A stretch of DNA of 64,000 nucleotides from Alsobacter sp046349155 (GCA_046349155.1 JAXMCW010000001.1:2046001-2110000); one strand, 5' to 3'. Positions 16,296 to 25,253 are shown, counted from the first letter of the stretch. Numbers and translations: made by a program. The notes: generated by a model not told the origin, from the sequence alone.

Positions 16296-17183
16296 GTGAA
16301 GCACCATGGACGCTACGACTATCATCCCCTGCCGCAGCGCGCGGACTATTCATGGCCGGAAGGGCGGCGGCTCGCCGTCTATCTCGGCCTGAACCTGGAG
16401 CACTTCTCGTTCGGCGAAGGGCTGGGAGCCGAACTCGCTCCAGGAGGTCCCCAGCCGGACGTGCTGAACTATGCGTGGCGCGACTACGGGAACCGGGTCG
16501 GCGCCTGGCGCTTGCACGCCATGTTCGAGGACCTCGGCTGGCCCTGCACGCTGCTGCTCAACAGCAGCCTGTACGACTACGCGCCGGAACTCGTGGCCGC
16601 CTTTCGCAAGCGCGGCGACGAAATCGCGGGCCACGGGCGCAGCAACAGCGAACGCCAGGGTGCCTTGCCCGAAGAGCAAGAGCGCGCCCTGATCAGCGAC
16701 GCGACCCAGGCGATCCTCCGGCACGAGGGGCGCCCGCCGCAGGGTTGGCTTGGGCCCTGGATCTCGCAGAGCGCACTCACGCCGGACCTGCTTGCCGAAG
16801 CCGGCTACGCCTATCTCCTCGACTGGTGCCACGACGACCAGCCGATCTGGATGCGCACCCGCAATGGCGGCCGCATCCTCTCCGTGCCCTACCCGCAGGA
16901 GCTCAACGACATCCCGCAGATCGTCGGCCGCAAGCGCGAGGGCGACGAATTCGCCGACATGATCGTCGACGCCTTCGACGAGATGCTGAGGGAATCGGCG
17001 GATCGCCCCCTGGTGATGGGCATCGCCCTGCACCCTTATCTCGTCGGGTGGCCGCACCGCGCCAGGCACTTGCGGCGCGCCCTGGCGCACGTGGCAGGTG
17101 CGTCATCTCGCCGCATCTGGCGTTGTCGTGCGGGTGACATCGCTGCGCATGCGATGCGCTTGCCGGAGGGCATCGTGCCCTAG
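16296..17183 (+). CDS. polysaccharide deacetylase-like (PuuE/allantoinase-type) hydrolase
   Basis: A 295-residue NodB-fold protein starting at GTG 16296 with a GGAGG six bases upstream. It resembles the PuuE-type subgroup: YDYHPLPQRADYSWPEGRRLAVYLGLNLEHF, GNRVGAWRLHAMFEDLGWPCTLLLNSSLYDYAPELVAAFRKRGDEIAGHGRSNSER (canonical motif with the metal-binding His in GHG), and a C-terminal MGIALHPYLVGWPHRARHLRRAL with the second His. Relatives hydrolyse allantoin or cyclic amides rather than polysaccharide. No purine genes are near, so the substrate is open. Confidence 0.75.
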   Translation: MKHHGRYDYHPLPQRADYSWPEGRRLAVYLGLNLEHFSFGEGLGAELAPGGPQPDVLNYAWRDYGNRVGAWRLHAMFEDLGWPCTLLLNSSLYDYAPELVAAFRKRGDEIAGHGRSNSERQGALPEEQERALISDATQAILRHEGRPPQGWLGPWISQSALTPDLLAEAGYAYLLDWCHDDQPIWMRTRNGGRILSVPYPQELNDIPQIVGRKREGDEFADMIVDAFDEMLRESADRPLVMGIALHPYLVGWPHRARHLRRALAHVAGASSRRIWRCRAGDIAAHAMRLPEGIVP

Positions 17184-17464
17184 GTCCGGATCTGCCTTTG
17201 CAATCCACCCCAAGAAAGGGTCCGCTTAATTCACTGAAAAAATTAGGTAAATTATTGTCCCGTTCGGACTTGAAAGGTTGCGCCCGTGCGATTGCCTCCC
17301 TGAGCGGACGGGTGGCCCCTTTCGGTTGCCGAGACGAGGTTTTCGCCTGCAGCGCGCCTCGCGGATTCCAGCGTCCCAAAACTGCGAAAGCTTTTAACTT
17401 CACAGTGAGATGGTGCAGGACCATAGTTTTGGCAGAAGCATATTGGACTCGGGAGGCATTTCAG
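17184..17464. other. AT-rich intergenic stretch
   Basis: Spacer of 281 bases between the deacetylase and the orphan gene. Around 17225-17260 it is markedly AT-rich (TTAATTCACTGAAAAAATTAGG), unlike the surrounding DNA. No RNA gene or convincing ORF is visible; most likely upstream regulatory sequence of the orphan. Confidence 0.3.
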
Positions 17465-17815
17465 ATGTCTGCGTTGGGGCACGCCCATGTAAATGAAGAT
17501 ACCATGATTTATTTGGGTGACGTGCAGCTGACATATGTCAACCAATTTCTTTCTAGTTTAGGTTGTGCCACGCTTGATCCACCTGACCTCTACCACTTCG
17601 ACAGGGTCTACCGCGCGGTCGAGGAAGTGCATGGCGACTTCCTATATCTCCTGTGGCGCACCGATGGCCGGCAACACAAGTGCTCCCTGGCCCTGACGGA
17701 GAACGATCTCGACCTCCATTTTTGGCTGGGAGCGGGCGAGACGCCCTCGCTCGCGCTCGCGGCGGCACTCCAGAAATCGCTCGAGACGCTCAGCGGCCGG
17801 TCTCGCGGTCCGTAG
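17465..17815 (+). CDS. hypothetical protein (orphan, AT-rich 5' region)
   Basis: I do not recognise this 116-residue protein. ATG 17465 has a GGAGG ten bases upstream; the frame is open back to 17198, but that part reads as random Arg/Ser-rich sequence. The product is soluble, mixed alpha/beta, with HFDRVYRAVEEVHGDFLYLLWRTDGRQHKCSLALTENDLDLHFWLGAGE in the middle and an alanine-rich helix at the end. DNA upstream (17184-17464) is distinctly more AT-rich than its neighbours, which suggests later acquisition or a regulatory region. The 3' end overlaps the convergent MFS gene by 26 bases. Confidence 0.45.
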   Translation: MSALGHAHVNEDTMIYLGDVQLTYVNQFLSSLGCATLDPPDLYHFDRVYRAVEEVHGDFLYLLWRTDGRQHKCSLALTENDLDLHFWLGAGETPSLALAAALQKSLETLSGRSRGP

Positions 17816-19127
17816 CCGGCCGACGATCCGGGGAGGGCGCTCCCCGGGGGCCTCGCTGCAGCCTCGCCACTTCCCACAAGCAGGCCAGACCGCCGATGCC
17901 CGCCGCCGCCAACACTGCGAGGGCCGGTCCGGGCCCGATCGCTTCGAGCAGCCATGCCAGCACGAAGGGTGCGGCGGCCGTCACAACGAAACGCACGGCC
18001 GCGATCCGGCCAAGCCTCTCGGCGTAGGCGTTGCGCCCGAACAGGGCCAGCGGCAGCGTGCCCTGGACGATGCTCTTCAGCCCGGAACCGCAGCCGAGCG
18101 CCACCGCGAAGAGCGAGGCGCCCAACAGGGCCGGCCCCGGCAGCGCGAGCAGCGCGAGCGAGAGCGGCATCATCGCCCCGGAGACGAGAGCGCCCGGGAC
18201 GGGATGGCTCACCCGCCCCGGGGCGAGGCTGGCGAGCCTGATCAGCACCTGGCTGGGCCCGAAGAGCGTGGAGACCAGGACCGCCGAGCCCCCCAGGCCC
18301 AGCGCGCCGAGCAGCGGCACCATCTGCGAAAGGACCGCCGAGAGGACGAAGCCTCCTAGAGCGAAGCCCGAGGCGACGAGCACCATGGCCCGGGTCTGCA
18401 CGCTATCGGGCAGCAGCGTATCGCCTTCGGCGGCGACAGGACCCGAATGAGGCGCGGGCAGAGGCGCGTCCTCCTGCCTGGGCCGCGACAACGCCACGAC
18501 GAGGTGGATTGGTGCGGCGACGAGGATGTCGAGCACAGCATAGAGGACGAGCACCTGGCGCCAGTCCATGACCGTCGCCAACTGCGTCGTGAGCGGCCAG
18601 AACAGGGTGGAGGCGAAGCCCGCGATGAGCGTGAGGTGCGTGATCCGGCGCGCCGCGAAGGTTCCGACGCGCTGCACGATGCACGCAAAGGCTGCGTCGT
18701 AGAGAGCCAGCGTCGAGGAGACCTGCACGAGCGCCAGCCCGACCAAAAAGCCGACCGGACCCTGCGACCTCGCGAGCACGACCAGCGCGAGCGCCGCGAG
18801 GCACGAACCCACTGTCATCACGGAGGCGGCGCCAAAGCGGTCGATCAGACGACCGGCCCGCTGGGCGAAGAGGCCGCCGAGCAGCAGCGAGGCGGAAAAG
18901 GCAGCGAACACGCTCGGCACGCTCCAGCCGAGGTCCCTCGCCATCCCCGCCGCCAGGATGCCAAAGCTGTAGTAGAGCGTTCCATAGCCGACGATCTGGC
19001 TGACGCCGAGGAGGGCGACCAGGACGGTGGGAGACAGGGTGGCGCTGCGCGGCTGCAAGGCGTTCGAATCGGAGGAATGGCCCGCTCGCGCGGCGTTCCC
19101 GCACCATGGCCGAGGCCCGGACCTCAT
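17790..19127 (-). CDS. MFS transporter
   Basis: A 445-residue major facilitator with about 12 membrane segments. The MFS signature between TM2 and TM3 is seen as GGLFAQRAGRLIDRFGAASVMTVGSCLAALALV; it is followed by TM helices such as FLVGLALVQVSSTLALYDAAFACIVQRVG and ends in a soluble Arg/Pro-rich tail. A central hydrophilic loop (SRPRQEDAPLPAPHSGPVAAEGD) separates the two six-helix halves. Start at 19127 is the only Met ahead of TM1. Substrate unknown; the overall pattern is that of monocarboxylate/oxalate-type or drug-efflux MFS. Confidence 0.8.
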   Translation of the reverse strand: MRSGPRPWCGNAARAGHSSDSNALQPRSATLSPTVLVALLGVSQIVGYGTLYYSFGILAAGMARDLGWSVPSVFAAFSASLLLGGLFAQRAGRLIDRFGAASVMTVGSCLAALALVVLARSQGPVGFLVGLALVQVSSTLALYDAAFACIVQRVGTFAARRITHLTLIAGFASTLFWPLTTQLATVMDWRQVLVLYAVLDILVAAPIHLVVALSRPRQEDAPLPAPHSGPVAAEGDTLLPDSVQTRAMVLVASGFALGGFVLSAVLSQMVPLLGALGLGGSAVLVSTLFGPSQVLIRLASLAPGRVSHPVPGALVSGAMMPLSLALLALPGPALLGASLFAVALGCGSGLKSIVQGTLPLALFGRNAYAERLGRIAAVRFVVTAAAPFVLAWLLEAIGPGPALAVLAAAGIGGLACLWEVARLQRGPRGAPSPDRRPATDRETGR

Positions 19128-19232
19128 TCAACCGGCGGAAATGCTCGATGCCCGCCTCAAGTCCGGCGCACCCCGGCAACCATGACTTGCAGTCCGCGTT
19201 CTGCCCGCGATGGGGCCACGCAGGAGAACGCC

Positions 19233-19739
19233 ATGAACCACATCATCGTCACCCTGGCCAGCCTCGGCCTGGCTGCCCTCGCGATTCCCGCCCAGGCCCA
19301 GAGCCGCATGGACAAGAACTTTGTCGCGGATGCCATGGCCGACGGCATGGCCGAAATCCAGATGGGCCAGCTGGCCGGCCAAAAAGGCGGATCGGACGCG
19401 GTGAAAAAGTTCGGCCAGATGCTCGTGACCGACCACACCAAGTCACTCGACGAACTCAAGCCCGTTGCAAGCAACCTTGGCGTGCAACCCCCGCAAGCTC
19501 CGAAGCCCGACGCAAGCGCGGCCATGGCGAAGCTGTCGAAGCTCGATGGTGCGGCCTTCGACAAGGCCTTCGCCGCGACGGCCGTGAAGGACCACAAGAA
19601 GGCGATCGCCCTCTACCAGAAGGAATCGAAAAGGCGGGGCCCGGCTGCGGACCTCGCCAGGCAGCAACTGCCGGTTTTGCAGAACCACTACGAGCAGGCT
19701 CGGTCCCTGCAAGGGCAGGTGAAGAGCAGCTCACGGTGA
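19233..19739 (+). CDS. DUF4142 domain-containing secreted protein
   Basis: A 168-residue protein with a signal peptide (MNHIIVTLASLGLAALAIPAQAQ) and a DUF4142 four-helix, ferritin-like bundle: DKNFVADAMADGMAEIQMGQLAGQKGGSDAVKKFGQMLVTDHTKSLDEL, then ATAVKDHKKAIALYQKESKRRG. The DHT/K and DHKK elements are the family's conserved helices. Members are periplasmic and of unknown function, often linked to stress or metal conditions. An AGGAG site precedes ATG 19233. Divergent from the MFS gene. Confidence 0.85.
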   Translation: MNHIIVTLASLGLAALAIPAQAQSRMDKNFVADAMADGMAEIQMGQLAGQKGGSDAVKKFGQMLVTDHTKSLDELKPVASNLGVQPPQAPKPDASAAMAKLSKLDGAAFDKAFAATAVKDHKKAIALYQKESKRRGPAADLARQQLPVLQNHYEQARSLQGQVKSSSR

Positions 19740-19811
19740 AGTGTGGCGGCGGGCGGCGCTGGACGTGAAGCGGCTCTGGCCGAACGACACGCTCCCGCGT
19801 CGGTCGGGAAC

Positions 19812-20072
19812 TCAGCTCTGGATCTTCTCCACCTTCGCCGCCTGGTCCGGCACCAGACGGACACGGTAGGCGACGCCGTCGCATTTGAGCACCCAGACCG
19901 CCTCGTCCGGCTTGGAGAGCTTCTCGTCGCGAGTCGCGCTTTCGGGCGTCTTGCAGGCAAAGCCCTGCGTCCGGATGTGGTCGGCCAGGATGCCGATCGG
20001 CGTCTCCTGCGCCGCCGCAGGGACGACGAAGGCCGAGAGGGCGAGGCAGACGGAAGCGGCACGGCTCAGCAT
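19812..20072 (-). CDS. small secreted hypothetical protein
   Basis: An 86-residue protein of unknown family. The first 23 residues are a signal peptide (MLSRAASVCLALSAFVVPAAAQ). The mature part (TPIGILADHIRTQGFACKTPESATRDEKLSKPDEAVWVLKCDGVAYRVRLVPDQAAKVEKI) has two cysteines, likely disulfide bonded, in a small alpha/beta domain of a type common in alphaproteobacterial genomes. Met at 20072 starts the signal; the frame open upstream to 20237 lacks any signal. Nothing in its neighbours points to a role. Confidence 0.6.
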   Translation of the reverse strand: MLSRAASVCLALSAFVVPAAAQETPIGILADHIRTQGFACKTPESATRDEKLSKPDEAVWVLKCDGVAYRVRLVPDQAAKVEKIQS

Positions 20073-20205
20073 GGGGACACTCGACTTCAAAGTTGCGCCC
20101 GTGGAAACTACACCGTGGCCTGACCTTGGTCGAGCCGAAGCCTTTCGGACCCGCGCGGGCCGGCGTGTTCCCGATGCTGCCGGGGCGCCCATCCTCCCGG
20201 CGAGA

Positions 20206-20229
20206 GGACGCCGCCGCCCTGCGGCGTCC
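20206..20229 (-). terminator. strong stem-loop after the alkyl sulfatase gene
   Basis: A perfect nine-base-pair GC-rich stem (GGACGCCGC / GCGGCGTCC) with a six-base loop lies five bases past the stop of the leftward alkyl sulfatase gene. No T-run follows, so it may stabilise the mRNA end or act with Rho. Confidence 0.4.
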
Positions 20230-20233
20230 CGCC

Positions 20234-22336
20234 TCATTCGGAAATCGTCGCTTCCGGAACGGCCTCGAAGGCCCCGGCGTGGAGCAGGCTCGAGCTTGCC
20301 TTCGCCTTGGTCCCCGGCATCACCTCGAAGCGGGGATCAAAGTCGACCATCGTCGCGGCGAGCTTGGCGAGGACGCTCACGTCGCCCTGAACCTTGGCCG
20401 TGCCGTCCTTGATCTGGGCGTCCAGCGTCGTCTCGCCGGCCATGGTCCTTTCGAGGTCGGAGCGGTTGATGGTGAGCGTCAGGTCGGGCTTGGCGGCAAG
20501 GAAGCCTTGCAGGTTCGTGAGGGTCGCGTTCTCCATCTCGATCACGAACTTCTCGCCGTTGTCCGGCGTGATCAGGTTGATCGTGAAGCGCAGCCCCTCG
20601 GCCTTGCGACTGTCGAGACGGATCCCGAGGAAGGTGAGGAACAGACCCGTCGGCATCGCGCGAACCACGTCGGGGCTGCTGGACTTCGCGGTCTGTCCCT
20701 GCGGAATGCCCGAGCGCAGTTCGTAGGCGCCGGCGAGATAGCTGTTGCGCAGCCCGGGGTTCTCCTGCTGGTAGCCGATCTGCTCGAAAATGTCGGCCAG
20801 CAAATCCTTGGCCGCGCGGTTCTGCGGCTCGGCGAGCACCAGCTTGTTGACGATCTCCTGCGCCAGCAGGTACTCGCCGGCCTCGTGGAGCTGGCGGCCC
20901 CTGGCGAGGATCTTCTCGGATCCGCCCATCATCTCGACATAGAGCGGGGCGGAGTCGGATGGCGAGAGCGGAACCAGCGTGGCGGGATTGCAGTCCCAGA
21001 AGCCGAGGTAGCGCTGGATCACGCCGCGGCTATTGTGCTCCGGCGAGCCGTGGTAGCCGCGGCAGTACCATCTCTGCTGCAGGCTCCTGGGCACCTCGTA
21101 GACATTGTGGATCTCGTTGATCGTCACGCCCTGGTTCGCCAGGTGAAGCACCTGGTTGTTCATGTTGGCGTAAAGGTCGCGCTGAGCGCGCAGAACCTCC
21201 TGGATGCGGTCATTGCCCCAACGCGGCCAATGGTGGGAGGCGAATATCACGTCGGCCTCCTGGCCGAAGCGGTAGAGCGCTTCGGCGATGTAGCGCGACC
21301 AGTTGAGGGGATCCCGGACCTGCGCTCCCCGCAGCGTGTAGATGTTGTGGAGGGTCGCCGTGACGTTCTCGGCCATCCACAGGGCCTTCATGTCCGGGAT
21401 GTAGGTGTTCATCTCCCTGGGCGCCTCGGTGTTAGGCGTGTTCTGGAAGATCATCCTGACGCCGTCGACCTCGAATTCCTCGATCGGCTTCTCCACGAGA
21501 CGCGTGGGCGCGATCAGGCCGACGCTGCCTGCCGACACGCGAACGCCGAGGCCCTGGCCGACGAAGCCGTGCGGGGCCACGGTGAGCAGCAGGCCATACT
21601 GATAAAAGAGCCGCCGGTTCATGGCGTTGCCCGCGAACACGTTCTCGGCGACGGTGAAGTCCATGAAGTCAACGGGCGCGATCACAGGCACCTTGCCGGA
21701 TCGCACGTCCTCTTCCCTGACGATGCCGCGCACCCCGCCCCAGTGGTCTCCGTGGGTGTGCGAGTAGATGACGGCGGAGACGGGCAGACCCTGGCCCACA
21801 TGCTGCTGGAAGAGGTCCCAGCCGGCTTTGGCGGTCTCGGCGCTGACCAGGGGGTCGAACACGATCCAGCCGGTCTTGCCGCGCACGAAGGTGATGTTGG
21901 AGAGGTCGAAGCCCCGCACCTGGTAAATACCGGGCCTCACCTCGTAGAGCCCGTAATTGTTGTTGAGCTGGGAGATGCGCACAAGCGAGGGATGGATGCT
22001 GTCGAACGTGTCCTGCCTGTCGATGAACTGGAACTGCTCCATGTCCCATACGACATGGCCGTCCGCCGCCTTGATCTTCATCTCCTTCATGGGCGCGATG
22101 AGCCCGCGCTTCTGCTCCTCGAAGTCCCGGCGATCCGCAAAGGGAAGCTCAGTCCTGGCTTTCTCGAGGACCGCACGGGTATGCCTGGAAGGAGCCTTGC
22201 CCTTCGGATGGAAGTGGCCGGCCAGGGGCGCCTCCTGGGCGTGGGCCGGGCTTTCCTCGAGCGTGAGCGATCCGGCGACAGCAAAGGCCGCGCCGAGGGC
22301 GGGGATGTTCTGAACGAAATCGCGCCTGGTTGTCAT
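20234..22336 (-). CDS. alkyl/aryl-sulfatase, metallo-beta-lactamase fold (SdsA1/BDS1-like)
   Basis: A 700-residue secreted sulfatase. Order: N-terminal export signal with twin Arg (TTRRDFVQNIPALGAAFAVAGSL), metallo-beta-lactamase domain (about 120-380) with the zinc motif SHTHGDHWGG (His193, His195, Asp197, His198), a helical dimerisation domain, and a C-terminal SCP2-like domain (about 575-690) for alkyl chain binding. The usual NNNYGLYEVRPGIYQVRGFDLSN leads into the catalytic domain. It releases sulfate from alkyl sulfates such as SDS, giving sulfur and carbon. The RRDF pattern suggests Tat export. No sulfate-uptake genes adjoin it. Confidence 0.92.
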   Translation of the reverse strand: MTTRRDFVQNIPALGAAFAVAGSLTLEESPAHAQEAPLAGHFHPKGKAPSRHTRAVLEKARTELPFADRRDFEEQKRGLIAPMKEMKIKAADGHVVWDMEQFQFIDRQDTFDSIHPSLVRISQLNNNYGLYEVRPGIYQVRGFDLSNITFVRGKTGWIVFDPLVSAETAKAGWDLFQQHVGQGLPVSAVIYSHTHGDHWGGVRGIVREEDVRSGKVPVIAPVDFMDFTVAENVFAGNAMNRRLFYQYGLLLTVAPHGFVGQGLGVRVSAGSVGLIAPTRLVEKPIEEFEVDGVRMIFQNTPNTEAPREMNTYIPDMKALWMAENVTATLHNIYTLRGAQVRDPLNWSRYIAEALYRFGQEADVIFASHHWPRWGNDRIQEVLRAQRDLYANMNNQVLHLANQGVTINEIHNVYEVPRSLQQRWYCRGYHGSPEHNSRGVIQRYLGFWDCNPATLVPLSPSDSAPLYVEMMGGSEKILARGRQLHEAGEYLLAQEIVNKLVLAEPQNRAAKDLLADIFEQIGYQQENPGLRNSYLAGAYELRSGIPQGQTAKSSSPDVVRAMPTGLFLTFLGIRLDSRKAEGLRFTINLITPDNGEKFVIEMENATLTNLQGFLAAKPDLTLTINRSDLERTMAGETTLDAQIKDGTAKVQGDVSVLAKLAATMVDFDPRFEVMPGTKAKASSSLLHAGAFEAVPEATISE

Positions 22337-22771
22337 GGCGTCTCTCCCTGCTCTGATGCGCTCGACGTTTTCCTGCGGCGCGATCCCTGGCCCGCCGGGT
22401 GCGCCTCCGGGGCGCAGCGAAATGTCTGGGCCCTGTGAACGGCCATGGTCAAGCCGCAGTCCGTCTGGGACTTGGCGTGGCGTCCCGCAGTGACCGCGGG
22501 CGTGCGACGCCTCTCATGCGCGCTCGGCGGGGCTCAGGCCTCGGCTGGAAGCCGGATTGCGTCCGTGGAGAGGGAAAGCCCCTTGGGGCTCGACGTCGGC
22601 CTCGACTGTGTTGATGGTACGCCGCCACGCAACGCCGATGGTCACGAACTGTTGACGTGCCGAACCGGGGCCCCAGACGGCGGACTCGCAGCTTGCGTCG
22701 CCGAGAGCCCGGACGGATTCCATCTTGCGTAGACCGTCAGAACGCGATGCCCCGGCTGCCGCATGGACTCC
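22337..22771. other. gene-free spacer (435 bases)
   Basis: Between the leftward alkyl sulfatase gene and the VOC gene. Short frames on both strands show no family resemblance, signal or good ribosome site. No tRNA, repeat or terminator was recognised. It probably includes the sulfatase promoter on its left side. Confidence 0.4.
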
Positions 22772-23164
22772 TCATTCCAGGCTCCGGTGACAGACAGCCT
22801 CCACGCGGTTGCCGTCGGGATCGGACAGGAAGGCGGCGTAATAGGCGGGATGGTAAGCCTCACGAACGCCCGGCCCTCCGTTGTCGGTTCCTCCCGCCGC
22901 CAGCCCGGCTTTCCAGAAGGCGTCAACCGCCTGCCGGTTCTGCGCCTTGAAGCACCAGTGACGACCGGAAGCGGCCTCCTGCGCCGGGCCCAGCCGGATG
23001 GACAAATAAGTGCGCTCCGGGTGGGCCGCGTCGCATCGCTCGCCATAGCCGATCCACTCCCGGGAGGACCCGACCTTCGAGACGCCGAGTTCTGACAGGA
23101 TGGCGTCGTAGAAGCGCTCCGCCCGCTGCAGGTCGGAGACAGTGATGGAGACATGGTCGAGCAT
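22772..23164 (-). CDS. VOC family protein (glyoxalase/dioxygenase superfamily)
   Basis: A 130-residue vicinal-oxygen-chelate protein. It starts MLDHVSITVSDLQRAERFYDAILSELG, the typical VOC opening, and ends HPAYYAAFLSDPDGNRVEAVCH with the DPDGN.VE motif carrying the metal-ligand Glu. Single-domain members act as dimers in glyoxalase, dioxygenase or resistance reactions; nothing here decides which. Met at 23164 is used rather than the weaker upstream start at 23188. Confidence 0.85.
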   Translation of the reverse strand: MLDHVSITVSDLQRAERFYDAILSELGVSKVGSSREWIGYGERCDAAHPERTYLSIRLGPAQEAASGRHWCFKAQNRQAVDAFWKAGLAAGGTDNGGPGVREAYHPAYYAAFLSDPDGNRVEAVCHRSLE

Positions 23165-23197
23165 TGGGATCTCTCCGGAGCGGACCAAGGGTGGACG

Positions 23198-23803
23198 TCA
23201 GACGACATAGACCTTGTCCGGCAGCGCGTGCGCGCCTCCCCGGGCGGGGAAGTGGAGGGCGAGGGGCTCCCGGCAGGCTGCGATCGCGGTCACCAGGCCG
23301 TCGGCCAGCTCGCCTCGCCGGATGGCGTCCGCGAGTGCGTCGATTGCCGGCCTCCACGCTGCGTCCGGGATCCATTCGCACAACCCGTCATCCGCCACGA
23401 CACGGATATAGCGCTCAGCAAAGGACACGAAGATCAGCAAGCCCAGGCGCTCGGGCGTTCGGGTCAGGCCATGGGCGTAGTAGTGCTCGAAGGCGGCGCG
23501 CTCGGCCCTGATGCGCTTGATGGCGCGCGGCACGAGCACGAAGCGCAGGCGCCCCCATGACAGCACCGTCGCGACGAGGATGAAGGCTGCCACCTGAAGG
23601 GTCAGAAGACGCAGGGGGCTCCACGCCGACAGGAGCGCCACAGGCCAGGGCAACAGGAGCGCGACCAGGGCCGCCCACAGGACCGGGACAGCGCTGTAGC
23701 TCGAGGACTGCCGCGCGACGACGCAGACGATGTCCGCGCGGGTCTGCGTCTCGGCTTCGCGGATGGCCTGCCCGATCCGGCGGTGTTCCTCCTCGTTCAG
23801 CAC
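23198..23803 (-). CDS. TPM domain membrane protein
   Basis: A 201-residue TPM-domain protein with a reordered layout: N-terminal helix and strand (RRIGQAIREAETQTRADIVCVVARQ), two membrane helices (PVLWAALVALLLPWPVALLSAW and LLTLQVAAFILVATVLSWG), then RAERAAFEHYYAHGLTRTPERLGLLIFVSFAERYIRVVAD, matching the second half of the domain. It follows the larger TPM gene with a one-base gap (GTG start after TGA), so translation is probably coupled. LemA, TPM and TPM-like genes form one leftward operon. Confidence 0.8.
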   Translation of the reverse strand: MLNEEEHRRIGQAIREAETQTRADIVCVVARQSSSYSAVPVLWAALVALLLPWPVALLSAWSPLRLLTLQVAAFILVATVLSWGRLRFVLVPRAIKRIRAERAAFEHYYAHGLTRTPERLGLLIFVSFAERYIRVVADDGLCEWIPDAAWRPAIDALADAIRRGELADGLVTAIAACREPLALHFPARGGAHALPDKVYVV

Positions 23804-23804
23804 G

Positions 23805-24644
23805 TCACCACCCTCCGGATGCGCCGCCTCCGCCGGAGGACCCGCCTCCGCCGGAAAAACCGCCCCCGCCGCCCCAGGATCCGCCGGACGATCCGCCGCT
23901 CCAGGAGCCGCCGCCGAAGGAGCCTGGACCCGGGACGAAGATGACCTGCCCGCCCCGTCGCACCATCCGCCCGCCCGTTCCGCGCGCGTTGCGCAGCATG
24001 ACCAGGACGATGAACACGAACAGGATGAAGACGATGAGCGGAAAGAGGGTGTCCTCCGGCGACTGGGCAGCGGGCTGCCGCTTCGCCCGCGCCTGCCATT
24101 CCGCCGCGTCGGTGCTGAGCGCGCCGATGACCGCGTCCGCTCCGCGCTCGATGCCGCCCGCGAAGTCCCCGGCCTTGAAGCGGGGGATGACGGTCGACTG
24201 GATGATCACGCTGGAAACCGCGTCGGTCAGGGTGCCCTCGAGGCCGTAGCCCACCTCGATCCGGACCTTTCGCTCGTTGGGCGCGACGAGCAGCAGCACG
24301 CCATTGTTCGCCTTGGCCTCTCCGAGCTTCCAAAACCGGAAGAGCGCGTTGGCGAAGGTCTCGATATCCCCTCCCTGGAGCGAGGGCGTCGTCGCGACCA
24401 CGAACTGGATGCCCGACTGGTCCTCCAGCCTTGCAAGCCGCTCTTCGAGCGCTGCGCGGGCCTGGGGCTGCAGGAGCCCCGCCGAGTCCACGACCCGCCC
24501 GGAGAGCGCAGGGAAGGTGAAGACCGCAAGAACCGCGGCGACGCCGAGGGCGAGGGCGGCGAACGTGACGGCCATGAGCCCGGCCGCGACGGCCGGAGCG
24601 CGCCGCATGCGCGCCGCGGGGCGGGACTGGACGGGGCCGCGCAA
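23805..24644 (-). CDS. TPM domain protein with Gly/Ser-rich C-terminus (YgcG-like)
   Basis: A 279-residue membrane-anchored TPM-domain protein. It has an N-terminal export segment (AVAAGLMAVTFAALALGVAAVLAVF), the TPM domain (RVVDSAGLLQPQARAALEERLARLEDQSGIQFVVATTPSLQGGDIETFANALFRFWKLG ... LLLVAPNERKVRIEVGYGLEG), one membrane helix (LFPLIVFILFVFIVLVMLRNA), and a Gly/Ser tail rich in GGG repeats. TTG 24644, six bases after the LemA stop, and ATG 24608 are both possible starts. Function unknown; TPM proteins are linked to photosystem repair in plants and envelope in bacteria. Confidence 0.8.
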   Translation of the reverse strand: MRGPVQSRPAARMRRAPAVAAGLMAVTFAALALGVAAVLAVFTFPALSGRVVDSAGLLQPQARAALEERLARLEDQSGIQFVVATTPSLQGGDIETFANALFRFWKLGEAKANNGVLLLVAPNERKVRIEVGYGLEGTLTDAVSSVIIQSTVIPRFKAGDFAGGIERGADAVIGALSTDAAEWQARAKRQPAAQSPEDTLFPLIVFILFVFIVLVMLRNARGTGGRMVRRGGQVIFVPGPGSFGGGSWSGGSSGGSWGGGGGFSGGGGSSGGGGASGGW

Positions 24645-24647
24645 GGC

Positions 24648-25253
24648 CTAGAACTTCACCTGTGGCGGTTTCTGTGCGTCGTCGGAGGCGCTGAACTCGG
24701 CCATGGGTTGCGATCCGGAGAAGACGGTCTTCGCCCACAGCACGGTCGGGAAGGTCCGAAGGCTGAGGTTGTAGGCGCGCACGGCTTCGATGTAGTCGCG
24801 GCGCGCGACCGCGATGCGGTTCTCCGTCCCTTCCAACTGGGATTGCAGGGCGAGGAAGTTGGCGTTCGACTTCAGATCGGGATAGGCCTCGGACACCGCC
24901 AGCAGCCGGCCAATCGCGCCGCTGAACTGGTTCTGGGCATCGAGGAACTGCTTCAGCTTCTCGGGGTCGCCGAGTTGCGACGCGTCGACCTTCACCTGCG
25001 TCGCCTTGGCCCGAGCCTCCACGACGGCCGTGAGGACGTCCTTTTCCTGCTTGGCATAGCCCTGCACGGTCGCGACCAGGTTGGGGATGAGGTCGGCGCG
25101 GCGCTGGTATTGGTTCTGGACCTCGGACCAGCGCGCCTTGGCCTGCTCCTGGAGGGTGGGGATTTCGTTGTAGCCGCAGCCGGCGAGGCCGAGGGCCACG
25201 AGGCCGAGCAGGAAGGCCGCCCGAAGGCGGGGCACGAGCGTCGCTGAGGCCAT
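24648..25253 (-). CDS. LemA family lipoprotein
   Basis: A 201-residue LemA protein. A lipobox LAGC (residues 23-26) follows the signal GLVALGLAGC, so it is probably a lipoprotein. The coiled-coil core is typical: IPTLQEQAKARWSEVQNQYQRRADLIPNLVATVQGYAKQEKDVLTAVVEARAKAT, then LLAVSEAYPDLKSNANFLALQSQLEGTENRIAVARRDYIEAVRAYNLSLRTFP. First gene of the leftward LemA/TPM operon; this gene order is widespread. Function unknown, likely envelope. Confidence 0.92.
   Translation of the reverse strand: MASATLVPRLRAAFLLGLVALGLAGCGYNEIPTLQEQAKARWSEVQNQYQRRADLIPNLVATVQGYAKQEKDVLTAVVEARAKATQVKVDASQLGDPEKLKQFLDAQNQFSGAIGRLLAVSEAYPDLKSNANFLALQSQLEGTENRIAVARRDYIEAVRAYNLSLRTFPTVLWAKTVFSGSQPMAEFSASDDAQKPPQVKF

Noticed and set aside
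22445..22732. 96-codon plus-strand frame
   Set aside because: No similarity, no ribosome site; opposite-strand frame equally open.
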